This document shows, piece after piece, positions 10,881 to 22,644 of a stretch of 64,000 bases of DNA. Within the stretch, counting starts at the first letter, position 1. Each line of letters begins with the position of its first letter. The position numbers and the translations under genes were made by a program. The notes under the pieces are model-generated. The model made no database searches. It worked only from the letters and a program-made list of their open reading frames with translations, and had not been told where the DNA came from. The stretch is from Cenococcum geophilum 1.58 (taxonomy: Eukaryota > Ascomycota > Dothideomycetes > Gloniales > Gloniaceae). The stretch covers positions 310,001 to 374,000 of the forward strand of contig KV748192.1 of NCBI GenBank assembly GCA_001692895.1, given 5' to 3'.

Positions 10881-11315
10881 GTTTCCCTGGTAGAAGGACG
10901 AATTGTCATTGCCTTGGAAGTGTGTACGGGAACCGACGGAGCTGTACGATTATCATGGTGTATTGTTAAGCTGACATGTGGCTGGAAGAAAAGCCCGTGA
11001 AAAATTCTTTCATGATATCCGGATGGGAAACCATGGCATGGGTATACGATTGTGCATATAATGTTGAGTTGGGACATAGATCTCCATTCTGTACGGGTAT
11101 AACAAATGATCCAAGACCATCAAGCGCCCAAATAGCAAGAGCTTTGGCATTACTATCATTCACGTTTCATAACTTTCAGACTTTTACGAGGTTGATGACG
11201 AGGACTATGCATTTTGCCTCGACATTTGAGTACATTTGAACGCCGTCTCACATGCCAGGATTTGTGAAGCAGCCAGCAATGACAAACAGAAACCCAATCC
11301 CGCTTTTCCCCACGC

Positions 11316-12197
11316 TTAAACAATCGCCAACTTAGTCGCAGCAATGTCGAGCGCATCAACGTCAGTCGTTAATCGCGCGAAAGCCTTCTTTGTGCCGTCA
11401 GGTCTGTAGCCAAATGTTAGTTCGAATCCCAAACGGAAAATATTCGCGAGAATCATACCGGATCAGAGTGTTGATCTTGACGCAGTCAACTATAGCCAGT
11501 TAGTGTTCCGCCAACGAAAACTGTGGTCCATCATTCCTCACCATCGTATTGCTTCTTCAGGGCTTCCTTGATCTGCCTCTTGTTTGCCTTGACATCGACG
11601 ATAAACACCAGGGTGTTGTTCTCCTCAATCTTCTTCATCGCGCTCTCCGTATTGAGTGGGTGGACGAGGATCTTCGCGGCATCGAGGCGAGGCTGATGGG
11701 GGATCGACTTGCGCGAGTACTTTGGTGCGCGGGGGAGTTTAAGAGTCTTTGGGCGGTGGAAAGACGTCGACTGCGATCTGTTAGCACGACCAAACATCGT
11801 GCAGAGCCCATTCACTCATAACATTGAGAGACGCGGGAGCGTAGTGGGAGATGGTCTTCTAACTTACCAGTCTCACTTTGCGGACCTTGTGCGAATTGAC
11901 CTTTTTGAAATTCAGTAATAAATATCAAAAAAGGCCGTCAGAGATGCGGTTCTGACACGCCTCAAGTTATGGTCCTTACACCTTTGAGAGTTGCTTTGGC
12001 AGCAGCATTTGCTTTCGCCGAGGGCTTGCTGGGCTTGCCGCCTGTGGATATGTGAGCAGATGTTTTGAATTGGGACATTGCGATCTGGAGAGCCCAGTAA
12101 TTTCCTGCGCCGATGCCGGGAAGAAGAGCAGGTCTTGGGGTAGATATAAATCCAGAATGAGATGCTACTTACTCTTCTTGCTATCTTTCGGGGCCAT
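11316..12197 (-). CDS. RPL25: 60S ribosomal protein L25 (uL23)
   Basis: Six exons on the minus strand (12197-12173, 12041-11980, 11900-11868, 11770-11542, 11489-11459, 11403-11316) join to 155 residues, the family length. The N-terminus is MAPKDSKK, then a Lys/Ala-rich extension. [18 protein letters not shown] and [11 protein letters not shown] lead into the globular uL23 fold, and the C-terminal half carries [14 protein letters not shown]. uL23 binds 25S rRNA domain III at the peptide exit tunnel and docks SRP and NAC. In yeast it is imported early and is needed for ITS2 processing. Five introns in so short a gene is common for filamentous-fungal ribosomal protein genes. It is divergently arranged with BMT2, with 182 bp between start codons. 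Confidence 0.96.
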
Positions 12198-12379
12198 TGC
12201 TGATGTCGCTGTCGTTAGTCGTTAGGTCGTCTTGTCAAAAGTCGAGAAATTTCGACGTGTGGGTTGGATTCGAAAAGTTCGCTTCGCCTTCTGTTTTGCG
12301 ACTAGCACCTCAACTATTCTGCCATCCCGAATGTCTCATTCTAAGCATGATATGAAATTATTTGCCCGCCTCAGGCTTA
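12198..12379. promoter_or_regulatory. Divergent intergenic promoter, RPL25 / BMT2
   Basis: Only 182 bp separate the RPL25 ATG (12197, minus) and the preferred BMT2 ATG (12380, plus), so both promoters and leaders must share this interval. I see no clear TATA box or named ribosome-biogenesis motif; the sequence has repeated TCGTTAG/GTCGTT steps near 12210-12230. Co-regulation is inferred from spacing and function. Confidence 0.5.
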
Positions 12380-13312
12380 ATGGCCGTGAAAAAGCGACCA
12401 AAATCCCTATCACATGGTCGCCCGCCTGTTGTCTCAAAGCATAATGATGTTTCTCGCTCTCTTACCTCGAAAGCGACTCGTACCTTGATTCGGACCCACC
12501 ACCGTCTTCAGAAACAGCACGCTGCCGCGCTCCGAGCAGGCGACAACGCGAAGGCAACCGAGATTTCAAAAGCTATAGAGGACAATGGCGGCCTAGAGCT
12601 CTACCAAGCTGCAAGCATCAAAGGACAGAGCGCTGAGCGAGGAGGGGATTCAAGTCGAGTCCTGGTGCAATGGCTGATGGAACGCGGGACTTTCGCCCGC
12701 GGACAAAGCACTAGATCGGATTTCGCTGAGTCTGACAGGGAAGTAGCTGGAAACTGTGGGGGGAAAATAAAAGAACCCTTCCAGCTCAAAGTCCTTGAAG
12801 TTGGCGCTCTGTCACCCTTAAACGCTATATCTAGCCTCCCAGGTCTGAATATTACATGTATCGATCTGTACTCCCAACACCCAACGATTGAAACGCAGGA
12901 TTTTATGGAGCGTCCTATCCCCAACAGTGACGAGGAGAAATTTGACATTATTAGCCTCTCGCTTGTGCTAAATTATGTCCCTGATGCCGTTGCGAGAGGG
13001 GAGATGCTGAGGCGGACTTGCAAGTTCCTGCGATTGGGAAAGCAGAGCAAAGAGGCTGAAGAGAATTTGACAATTCCGGCTTTGTTTCTTGTCCTACCCG
13101 CGCCTTGCGTCATGAACTCTCGATATCTAACCGAAGAACACCTAACACTTATTATGGATACCCTGGGTTTTGTTCTCATGCACAAGAAGCTTTCTGCAAA
13201 GCTGGTCTACTACTTGTGGCGATATCACAGTGGTGGAACGCAGAAGCCGGTGCCAAAGAAAAGTCTGCGTGCTGGTGGGAGCAGGAATAACTTCTGTGTG
13301 ATTTTGGAATGA
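12380..13312 (+). CDS. BMT2: 25S rRNA adenine-N1 methyltransferase Bmt2
   Basis: A single exon encodes 310 residues from MAVKKRPK; an in-frame ATG at 12362 would add six residues. The Lys-rich N-terminus suits a nucleolar protein. The Rossmann-type methyltransferase core begins with LEVGALSP (residues 139-146, SAM-binding motif I), then CIDLYSQHPTI (160-170) and FMERPIP (175-181). FDIISLSLVLNYVPD (188-202) is the motif IV region and a family hallmark. Yeast Bmt2 methylates A2142 of 25S rRNA; the same role here is by homology. The Cys-terminated SRNNFCVILE end also fits. It sits head to head with RPL25. Confidence 0.93.
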   Translation: MAVKKRPKSLSHGRPPVVSKHNDVSRSLTSKATRTLIRTHHRLQKQHAAALRAGDNAKATEISKAIEDNGGLELYQAASIKGQSAERGGDSSRVLVQWLMERGTFARGQSTRSDFAESDREVAGNCGGKIKEPFQLKVLEVGALSPLNAISSLPGLNITCIDLYSQHPTIETQDFMERPIPNSDEEKFDIISLSLVLNYVPDAVARGEMLRRTCKFLRLGKQSKEAEENLTIPALFLVLPAPCVMNSRYLTEEHLTLIMDTLGFVLMHKKLSAKLVYYLWRYHSGGTQKPVPKKSLRAGGSRNNFCVILE

Positions 13313-13741
13313 AAGAAGTTGAAGTCAAGCGAAGGGATTTAATGCCATCCGCAGCAGAACGTTAATGCACCGAAGAAGCTTCGCTTCTTGGATTGATATC
13401 GATATAATCGGTTCGATAGCGATTGCACAAATTGTATTGCAAAATATACAAGGGAATGCCCCTGTTTCCAGCAGAATACCCGTGGAGCTTTAGGGGAGAT
13501 TTCGATGACGTTGATATATGACCAGCTAGCTGATAGGTGCAAGGGGAAGAAATATAGACCCGGATGCGGGCCACGGACATAGAGCAGATGGAAAAAAGAG
13601 CTACAGCATTATGCAAAAGCTGGAATATCGAATTGAGACACAGAATGCGGTGCACCTAGCGCACCCAACATGCCGAGAAAAGTCTTTGTTTCCTCTCCAC
13701 TTTGTGCCATTACATCCCATTATATAGTAGTGAACCCTTTC

Positions 13742-15605
13742 CTATGCCCCAAGCATCTCCTTTGGAAAGAAAGCAAACACTGTACTTACACTTGCCATAA
13801 CTGCATTTACGACTATCAACGCCCGATTCATCCACCTTTCTGCTGCTGGGATCTCGTTCCCAAATAACTTCAAATGAAACGCCAGCGGCAAAATAATACA
13901 GATCGTGAAACATGCCACGCTTCCTAGCAGCGTCATGATTCTATCGAATGACGGAAACACTATGGCAATAACCACAAAAAGAACCGTCGTTAAAACGCGG
14001 AAGAGAAGTTTCAAGATCCCCCGGTTCATACCTGACATCCCATCCATAGAGCTTGAAACAGCCAGCGCGCGACTATCCAATCCTGCTAGAATCTCCAGCG
14101 TTGAAATTATTGGTCTAGCATTCAGTGGAATCTTCGTGAGCGGTATGATGGCGATGCAGATAGCAATGAAAACACTTAACGCGGCGGGGTAGCCCTCGGT
14201 CAGGAAGATGTTGGAGGTTATCTCGTCTCGTACACTGTCGCCGAACATGAGAAGGCCACCGCATGCCATGCCAAGGTCCAGAAGGTACGTAAAGATATAG
14301 GTTATATTGACACCTTTGCGGTATTTATAGGGGTGTCGCATGTCGCGATAGATGTTCGGGAAGACACTGTGACCGCCCCAAGGCGACATGAGGAGCCCGA
14401 AACTGAGAGGGACAGTGAGCCAGTTTGCAGGGAAGAGATATTGCGTAGCGGGTTCTTGTAGAGAGCCAGGATAGTGAGGTTTTATGGCACCGTCGATGAA
14501 GACAGCAAGGACAACTGTGATTGGATTAGTTTGTTGCACTTTGTGATTGGCTGTGAGGGACAACGGGTAAAGTAGACATACTTCCAAAACAGCACAATAT
14601 ACCCAACACACTTGTAAAACTAAGAAGTCGTAGAGGAAGGAATCCAAGAGGTACCAAAACTATCCCACACACGATTTTCCATGCCAAAATACCCCAGCCT
14701 GGGATGAGAGCGTCAAGGCTATCGGCGAAAAGGATCACGAGAGCTACGCAAGTTGCCACCAGTTCTAAAGTGAACAAAACACTGGTTGCAATCCGAGCAC
14801 GGTGACCAAAGGATACGTAAGCTAGGTCAGCAAAGGTGATGAGAGAGCTGTCAACGTCCAGACATTTCGCGAGTAGTTTAGCTGTGTAGGAGGTAGTTAC
14901 GGCAGAATAAAGGAAGAAGACCATGCCGATAACCCAGCCTGAGTACTTGAGTGCAAGAGGTAAGCTGAGAAGCCCAACGCCAATCAAAACATTAACTGAA
15001 TTGAATATCGTTTGCGGGAGTGTCGATTGGCCCACCACAACATTGATGATCTGCCCGTCCTCTTCAATTTGCTTGACGATCAATGGCTCCCTCCCCTGGT
15101 CGGGCTCGACCACCCCTTTGAGTTGCTGCTCTGTGAATAATCGGCCAGCATGGCGCATTGAAGACTCGTTTACGTTTGCGGAAAGGCTTCCATATGTGGT
15201 TCCGTAGCTCCCTCCAAAGGGCGAGGCCAAGGAAGGTTCAACGTTGAAAATGCTATCGTCCCTCCATGATCTTCTCTCCTGGAGGCGTTGTTCTGCGGCT
15301 GGAGGCAGCAGGCTTGTCTCTTCGGATACCCCATTCTCCTCATCAAACACATTATCTAATAACCGGCGTCCCTCATTTTCGAGCGCGGCTCGAAGCAGTG
15401 ATTGGTGGTCCTGGGGCCCTGGTAATCCTTCTCGTGGAAATTGCCCAGTTTCATCGTCTGATGCTATACGGAATGAGGATCTGGACGGCGTTATCTCGAA
15501 GAAACCTGCAGCACGTTGCCATGATCGAGCAAAGTTGTTGATGCTGTTTACTCCGCCGACATCGCCGAGAGCATTGATTCGCAGAGACATAGAGGACCTG
15601 ATCAT
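13742..15605 (-). CDS. AVT1: Vacuolar-type amino acid transporter (AAAP/SLC32-36 family, Avt1-like)
   Basis: Two exons, 15605-14582 and 14514-13742, with a 67-bp GTATGT...CAG intron, give 598 residues, close to yeast Avt1 (602). The first 210 residues are hydrophilic and Ser/Arg-rich with EETSLLPP, a possible acidic dileucine vacuolar sorting signal. From about residue 210, QSTLPQTIFNSVNVLIGVG starts the first membrane span, a signature of the AAAP family, followed by about ten more hydrophobic segments to the C-terminus. Such carriers move neutral amino acids across the vacuolar membrane using the proton gradient. The start at 15605 has a purine at -3; the next in-frame ATG at 15590 is an alternative. 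Assignment to Avt1 rather than Avt3/4 rests on the long N-terminus. Confidence 0.88.
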
Positions 15606-17064
15606 TGCAATTTATTAGCTTGTTGATTTTGATCGTGTGACATTGTAAGAAATTGGTTGGGTTTTTAATGTTCACGGTGTTGCTCTCACCTCCGATGCCT
15701 CAATTCTCCCTCCTGGCCATTCCTGCTTGGTGAACCCGCGCATATGGCTGATCCACTCTGCCTACTCTGTGGTCTTTCCAGCTCATCCCAATGCACTCGA
15801 CTCCCGATTGATTCCATTGAGCCCCTGTGAACGCCATGATCATACTCGTCCCACGTTGAAGGTTGCTTGCCTTTGATGTCCATATAGGGTCATGAACTCT
15901 AGCCTACTAGGGCAGCACACTGGAGAGAAAGGGTAGCGAGCAGGTGGAAGGTGAGGAGCAGGAGTAGGAGCAGGATGAAAGGAAAGGTGGAGAAAGGGAA
16001 GGGAAGGGAAGGGTATAAATTGGCGGCTCAAAATGGGACGGGAGCTTCTTATCATCGAGGAACAGGGTCTGTGTGGGAGAAGATTTTCGAGGCACAACTT
16101 CATTATATCATAGAGCGGGGAAACGATATGTACATGTCCAGTAGAGGGCAAGATAGGAAAGCAGAAGACATCACGAGGATAGGTGAATTAGGACACCATC
16201 AGGAAAAGCTGCAGGTGGACGCTGGGGAAAAGCTATGCGGCGAAGCTCGGAGCTGCTGCTGCGTGACTCTCATATCCTCTCGCTAAATTGGCGATAACGG
16301 CGGTGGGGCTGTGGCAGGCCGTAGCAGGCCGAAGCTTGCTGCTGCCTTTGCCCTCTCATACAGTCATGGGTCATAAAGTCTCCGGTCGGAAGCGATTTCC
16401 CACCAAAACTCAACTTCTTCGCAGCGTATCTTTATACCAAGAACCATTAAAGATTTAAGCTATAAAATTTATAATTTATAAATATTTACTTTATAAGTAA
16501 AATTATCTATTTAAATTTTAACAATAAATTATTATTATTAAGATAAATATACTCTAAAGTTTATATATTTAATTTTTAAGCGAATTTATATAGAAAATAG
16601 AGATTTTTAACCTCTACTTAACTTTGGAGCTTTATAATAATTTTCTACGTTACTATTATGCAATACTATTAATAGAAAGTTTTAGTTAAAGTAAAAATCT
16701 ACTAATGACTTTGATCTTAGCTTAATTTCGTGGTAGGTATAAAATCTTTAAGTGTTTTAGGTGAGTTTTGTGTAAAAAGGCTCCCGACCGGAGACTTTTG
16801 TCCTAGTACCCACACAGCCCACCTCCCATAAATTTCTCCCCACTGCTCGTCCTCCCTTCCTCTTCCTCCACCAACTTTTCCGTGCAATAACCCCACAGCC
16901 GCTCTCGACTAGAGTAGCTGTTCTGCTACATTCCCAACCTGCCGCGGAGGTCGGCTCCTTCGTTTCTCTTTCTTCGCGGCACGCTTTGAGTCGGCTGCGA
17001 CAGAAAATTCCAAAAGTCTCGCTCTCAACGCACAGACGCACAACCCCGCTCCACCGTCGCCAAC
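15606..17064. other. Intergenic stretch between divergent AVT1 and SUP45, with an inverted-repeat element
   Basis: This is the shared upstream region of two divergent genes. It holds a purine-rich low-complexity stretch (15930-16010, AGGAGCAGGAGTAGG-type), the AT-rich inverted-repeat element at 16375-16798, and a pyrimidine-rich leader in front of SUP45 (16800-17060). No other gene is supported. Confidence 0.5.
16375..16798. mobile_element. AT-rich element with imperfect terminal inverted repeats (putative MITE)
   Basis: The left end AAAGTCTCCGGTCGGAAGC (from 16375) is mirrored at the right end, whose reverse complement reads AAAGTCTCCGGTCGGGAGC. Similarity extends about 40 bases inward (CACCAAAACTCA against CACAAAACTCA). 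The 330-bp interior is strongly AT-rich and non-coding, unlike both flanks. I could not identify a clear target duplication, so the ends and class are uncertain. Confidence 0.6.
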
Positions 17065-18755
17065 ATGAGTGCCCCCCAGGCAAACGACGCCGAAAAGAAC
17101 ATTGAGATATGGAAGGTCAAAAAGCTGATCAAACGTCTCGAGGCTGCTCGCGGCAACGGAACAAGCATGATCTCGCTCATCATTCGTATGTGTCATGTGT
17201 TATGTGTGGCAAATTCTTTCACGAGCCTCCATGGCTGACTCGCTGCTTTTTCTAGCACCAAAGGATCAAGTCTCCCGCGCCGCCAAGATGTTGGCTGAAG
17301 AATTCGTGAGTCTCAAACTACAATTACGGCTCCGAGTTTTCATCGCTAACAAGGAAATAGGGCACCGCCTCTAACATCAAGTCGCGAGTTAACCGCCTGT
17401 CGGTCTTGTCCGCCATCACCTCCACCCAGCAGCGTCTCAAGCTATACTCCAAAGTCCCGCCAAATGGCCTCGTCGTGTACTGTGGTGAAATCATCACCTC
17501 GGAGGGCAAGGAACGCAAGATCAACATTGACTTTGAACCTTTCAAGCCCATCAACACTTCTCTCTACTTGTGCGACAATAAATTTCACGTCAGTTTCCCC
17601 CCTGTTATGGTCATTACGAAATTCTTCTAGTGGGCTGAAATTTGGGTTTGAGAGAGTTTTGCTGACGTATTATTTCCTATAGACCGAAGCCTTGAGTGAG
17701 CTGCTAGAATCCGACCAGAAGTTCGGCTTCATTATCATGGATGGTAATGGTGCTCTTTTCGGGACATTGAGCGGCAACACTCGTGATGTAATTCATAAGT
17801 TCTCCGTCGATCTTCCTAAGAAACACGGTCGTGGTGGTCAATCCGCCCTTCGTTTCGCTCGTCTCCGAGAAGAGAAACGCCACAACTACGTTCGCAAGGT
17901 TGCCGAATTAGCTGTCCAGAACTTCATTACCAACGACAAAGTCAACGTTGCTGGAATTATCCTTGCTGGTTCAGCTGATTTCAAAAACGACCTTAACCAA
18001 TCGGACATGTTCGACCAGCGTCTTCAAAGCAAAGTGATCAAGGTCGTAGATGTTTCTTATGGTGGAGAAAACGGTTTCAACCAAGCTATTGAACTGGCTT
18101 CGGAGACACTCTCCAACGTCAAGTTCATCCAGGAGAAGAAGGTATGTGAAAGATGGGCTAGAGATGAAGCAATATGCTAACTTAATCCTCCAGCTCATAA
18201 ACAAGTACTTCGATGAGATTTCTCAGGACAGTGGAAAGGTGTGCTATGGTGTTGAGGATACCTTGAAGGCACTGGAGCTCGGTGCTGCCGAGACGCTTAT
18301 TGTCTTCGAGAATCTCGAGATTACCCGTTGGACGCTAAAGTCATCGGAGGGCTCTGAGATCATTCTTCACACAACCAAGACTCAGGAGGCAGATCGATCC
18401 CTCTTCATGGACAAGGAAACCGGCCAAGAGATGGAAGTTATGGATCAGATGCCATTCCTAGAATGGTTGGCTGAGAAGTATCGTGACTTTGGAGCTACTC
18501 TGGAATTTGTCTCGGACCGCTCATCTGAGGGAAACCAGTTCGTTAAAGGTCAGTCCATGCTCAGTTGCGCCTGATTTGGTTTGGTGGAACTGAACTGTCA
18601 TAGGTTTCGGTGGTATTGGCGCTATTCTTCGGTACAAAGTCAACTTTGAGCAACTTGCCGATTTCGATGACGAAGATGAATTTTACGATGGTACGACTAT
18701 CTACTCGCCCTTTTTTTTTCTCCCATAAACGACTGCTAACGGAGCTATAGATTGA
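17065..18755 (+). CDS. SUP45: Eukaryotic peptide chain release factor 1 (eRF1)
   Basis: Seven exons (17065-17185, 17256-17305, 17361-17588, 17683-18141, 18194-18548, 18604-18690, 18751-18755) give 434 residues. The N domain carries the stop-codon-reading motifs NIKS (62-65) and YLCDNKF (126-132). The M domain carries GGQ (184-186) in [17 protein letters not shown], which triggers peptidyl-tRNA hydrolysis. The C domain binds eRF3 and ends in an acidic tail ([11 protein letters not shown]). All three stop codons are read by this factor in the cytoplasm with Sup35/eRF3. The last exon contributes only two bases of sense sequence plus the stop, a micro-exon supported by the GTACGA donor and TATAG acceptor and by the expected acidic tail. 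Confidence 0.96.
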
Positions 18756-19535
18756 CGGTTTGGTACCCTCGCAATGAGCGAGGCAGCGCGCCCAGAGCTC
18801 CACGCTTCGAGCACTGAGATGGCTCCTCGCTACCAGCGTCTGCCAGACGCATCCTGGCCCAGAGAAGATGGACAAGACAACTCTTCTCTCCGCCTCTTCA
18901 AACTTTAAATGGGAAGACGAGACAAGGATGAAGAATTGCGCAGTAGGTTTCCTCGGGTGACATGTGTCAACTTAGCACTGATACATAATTCAGGTCGATG
19001 AATAGGCTCAGCCACATTCAGCCACCACTCTACTCTCGCAGCAATGGAGAGGCGTGTGACTTCGGACATTGTCGAAGTTGCCCGGGAGGAGAGCTAAGAG
19101 GAGGGAGATTTTAAAAAGTTGAATGCGCTCTTTGCTCAATCTTCAGATGTGTGCGAGCTTCGTCGAGACATTACTGTCATTTCGGCATTAAAATTAGATT
19201 GTAATGCATTTAGTCACTTTTAGCTCCTTACGACAAAAGCGATGCATATAATATGACTGCTAAGTAATGGGCGTCAAGCCTTCAGGACGCTCCTAGTGAT
19301 AGGCAGGAGGGTTTGCTAGGATGCCGATATCGCTTGTGCCTGTTGTGCAAACAACCCTTCTGCTTAACCCGAGGTATCATAGAGGGGATCCAAGATGTGA
19401 ATATAAAGTAAATAAGAATGAATGCACTGACTGACTGCCTTCCGCCGCCGACTTATGTTTAATGTTTCTGGGTTTTCTTGCGCCATTCGAACCTGCCCTG
19501 TCTAATACCGTCACCACCCATTTCTGAAAACCGAT
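18756..19535. other. Intergenic stretch SUP45-PHA2
   Basis: This contains the 3' untranslated region of SUP45 and the promoter of PHA2. I see no additional gene, repeat or RNA structure. Confidence 0.5.
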
Positions 19536-20741
19536 ATGGTCGGCCAGCGCCAGACCGTGGCCTTTCTGGGCCCCAAGGCTTCATATACCCATCAGGTATG
19601 CTTTGGCGACACCTCTCCGTTTTACTTAGCATATTTAAGAGCATATAGCTGCGTCACTGCATTTTGCGTTTCTTCGCATGCGAGTTGCTTGCTAAAACCT
19701 TTGGTGTTAATTCCGTCATTCAACCGCTCAAGCATTCTTTTCTGCTATATATTACAGATGTATTGATTTGATTTCTAGGCTACCCTCGAATGCTTTGATG
19801 AATCAGTCTACGACTTCGCACCTCAAATTTCCATTGAAGACGTATTTCAAGCTGTGCAGTCCGACGCCGCACACCGTGGTGTAGTACCCTTTGAAAATTC
19901 CACTAACGGATCTGTTGTCTTCACACTCGACCTCTTCGCAGATCTGCCAAACCGGTATCCTGATATCCTAGTCTGCGGCGAAGTCTACATCGGTGTCAAC
20001 CACTGCCTACTTGGCCATGCTCAGAAACTAGCGGTTACTGTGAGTTCCGGCAGTGGGTCTCCCGAGTCATCAGGACGAGCGACTCCAACCACCAGTGCGC
20101 CCAATCCAGCTGTCCCGAGAACTGTGCCTTTAATGGACCTCAAACATGTGAAGAAGCTTTACTCGCACCCCCAGGCCTGGGGCCAATGCAAGACATTCCT
20201 TTCAGGCTATCTGAAAGGCGTCGAGCGCCAGGATGTCTCGTCCACTTCCAAAGCGGCAGAGCTGGTTGCTCAAGACACAGGTGGAACATCTGCGGCAATT
20301 TCTTCGCGCATTGCAGCGAAAATCCATCACCTGGACCTTTTGGCAAGCGGGATTGAGGATTTCCCAGATAATACTACTCGGTTCTTCGTTCTGCGGAAAG
20401 CTTCGGCGGACGCGTCCGCCCAATCTTCGGATAGCGAAAACCATATTGACACTAACATGGACGAGGATATGAGCCGCTACAAAACCCTTGTCTCATTCAC
20501 AGTTGATCACAATGATCCTGGTGCACTCGCAGAGTCTCTAGCGGTGTTCAAACCTTACAAACTTAATCTTACAAGCATCAATGCTAGACCGAGTGGTATT
20601 GTGCCATGGAACTACATCTTCTTTGTCGAGATCAAGGGCAGGAGGCTGGAAAAAGATGGGGCCGTGAATGCAGCGTTGAAAGACTTGGGGGACACAGCTA
20701 AGGGATGGAGATGGCTTGGGAGCTGGAAGAGCGAACTGTAG
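19536..20741 (+). CDS. PHA2: Prephenate dehydratase
   Basis: Exons 19536-19595 and 19779-20741 around a 183-bp intron encode 340 residues. The enzyme converts prephenate to phenylpyruvate in phenylalanine synthesis. The N-terminus TVAFLGPKASYTHQ-ATLECF and the VPFENSTNGSV segment form the periplasmic-binding-protein-like catalytic fold. The catalytic TRF motif appears as NTTRFFVL (residues 218-225). A C-terminal ACT regulatory domain follows from about residue 250 (SFTVDHNDPGALAESLAVF, NLTSINARPS), which binds phenylalanine for feedback inhibition in characterised enzymes. A Ser/Thr/Pro insert near residues 108-130 is typical of low-complexity loops in fungal orthologues. The first exon ends exactly at a codon boundary. 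Confidence 0.94.
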
Positions 20742-21057
20742 CTGTGAATGGATTTGGTGAGCAGTTCTGGGATTCTGAATAACCTAAACCGGATTGGGAT
20801 ACTCTGGAATCAGCTTGGGATTGGCCTGGACATATTTCGATAGATGGTGGAGCGCAAGGTCAAAAAGTAATACAACGGAATGCTACATACAGCTCCTACA
20901 AATATTTCGAGCTTGATTTGAAAATCTGGGAAAGCTTCACGGGTTAACCTCGGCTTTGACTTTGATGCAACTGACGCCAAACTTGTTATTCCCGTCCATT
21001 CTTAAACCCCACTCTCCCTCTCTCAACCGCGCTCGCTGGTCGAGACGGTGCTCCAAC

Positions 21058-22345
21058 ATGGCTTCAATAATTGCGCCCCGTACTTCTTTTAGCCAATTGA
21101 TCAATGGTAGCTTCTTATTATTCAAATGTTACTCACAATTACAGGTTCAACCTCTACTCCGCAAACCCTCACTTTGCCGCTATTCCTCGAATTTCTCTCA
21201 CCTAAAAGAAGAGATGACGAGTAGAAAGCTCCCGCTCATTTATGATGATATGGTTCCAGGACAGTCATACCGACTTGAACGATCGCTTGCCTCGTTTCTT
21301 CCGGCTTCGTGGACACCAGCTTCGCCCGAATTGCCAAAACCTTCTAGCTCAGAGCTCCCTCCGACACACCACCTTGTCTATTTCAATCCGGCTATGCCAG
21401 CTGATGAGCTTCTACCTGACGGGACCGATCCATTGCAGTCACCTGGCCCACCGTTCGTAAGACGTATGTGGGCCGGTGGATCTTTGCGATTTAGATCCTT
21501 TGAAGGACCTTTAGATACCCCAGGGATGAAGTATCCGAGTCACGGCCAGATTCTATTGAATGGTTCTCGCTGGGTGTGCCACGAGTTCATCAGAGACATG
21601 CAGATTAAGGGGAGGGAGGGAGAGGAGAAGGTCTTTGTAGGAATCGAAAGGAGGATCGGCAAGCTAGATGAGATCCTAGAGCAGCAACATGCAGCCGAAC
21701 CAGCATACCGGGACTCAGCAATAAGGGAGTGGCTGTGGACTGTGGACGAAGAGGATTTCGGCCGTACGTATGTGATAGAGCGTAGAAATATTGTGTTCAT
21801 GCGGGAGAGGACGCCGGCAGAGTTGCTTGCGACGAAGGAGGCTGTAGGGAAGCCGACAAAGATGCTGAAGCGTAAGTTAGGGTTCTCGTGCCAACTGAAT
21901 ACAACGTCTCCACTGTAATATCATTTTTGCAGCTAACGGACACCATTCAGCCCAAAATAAACCTGATTTCACCCACAGCCTCACACCAACTGCTTCTCTC
22001 CTCTTCCGCTATAGCGCTCTAACATTCAACGCTCACTCGATCCACCTTGACCCCTCGTACTGTCGTGAAATTGAAGGCCACCGCGATCTGTTGGTGCATG
22101 GCCCACTCTCCTTGACATTACTTGTTACAATGCTAAGGGAACATCTGAAAACACTTGAACCACCTGAGCGTGTCCTCTCTTTTGACTACCGCAATCTAGC
22201 GCCTTTATATGCCAATGAACCGCTAAAGCTTTGCGGGAGGAAGGTTGAGGAAGGGAAGTATGAGCTTTGGGCTGAGACTCCAGAAGGAGGTGTTGCAGTT
22301 AAGGGGATAGCCAGGACAGGGCCAGCAAGGTGTGAATTGGAATGA
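21058..22345 (+). CDS. HTD2: Mitochondrial 3-hydroxyacyl-thioester dehydratase 2 (mtFAS)
   Basis: Exons 21058-21871 and 21933-22345 encode 408 residues from MASIIAPRTSF. An in-frame ATG at 20956 would lengthen the presequence. The N-terminal Arg/Ser-rich segment (KPSLCRYSS) looks like a mitochondrial targeting peptide. The C-terminal domain is a MaoC-like hot-dog fold with the family signature FRYSALTFNAHSIHLD followed by EGHRDLLVHGPL. The N-terminal part is a second, degenerate hot dog. Htd2 dehydrates 3-hydroxyacyl-ACP in mitochondrial fatty acid synthesis, which supplies octanoyl-ACP for lipoate. Its neighbour downstream in the same orientation is an ABHD11/IMO32-type hydrolase. A possible GTAGCT...CAG intron at 21114-21151 was rejected because removal breaks the frame. 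Confidence 0.88.
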
Positions 22346-22499
22346 AGAGTTTAAACCTGTATAGAACAATTCTACTTTAAACATAGAATATTTAATATTA
22401 TTGTCAAAACGAGCTCCACCATTAAAATGATCAAGAATAGTAAATGTATAATTGTGCATTGCAGTCGAAAGCGTATAATTGAGTAGATGCCCATTATTA

Positions 22500-22634
22500 T
22501 CCCTTGACACGGGTCCTTTGCCAAGGTCGCTTATATTCGTAACTGGATTCAATTGGATATTTGCATTAACCCAGATTTTCCGATTGGTTGGCTCTTATCG
22601 ATAACCTAAGGACCAAAATTGCCGTGTCAAGGGA
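22500..22634. mobile_element. MITE, inverted copy of the 488-627 family
   Basis: The termini TCCCTTGACACGG and CCGTGTCAAGGGA are flanked by TA at 22498-22499 and 22635-22636. The interior matches the 488-627 copy in reverse orientation, with few differences. It sits between HTD2 and the hydrolase gene and ends 10 bp before that gene's first in-frame ATG, so it probably forms part of the hydrolase promoter or leader. Confidence 0.85.
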
Positions 22635-22644
22635 TAGCTTCTCC

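Noticed and set aside
21114..21151. Candidate intron GTAGCT...TTACAG in HTD2
   Set aside because: Its 38-bp length is too short and not a multiple of three; removal introduces a stop before the conserved part, while reading through keeps the frame.
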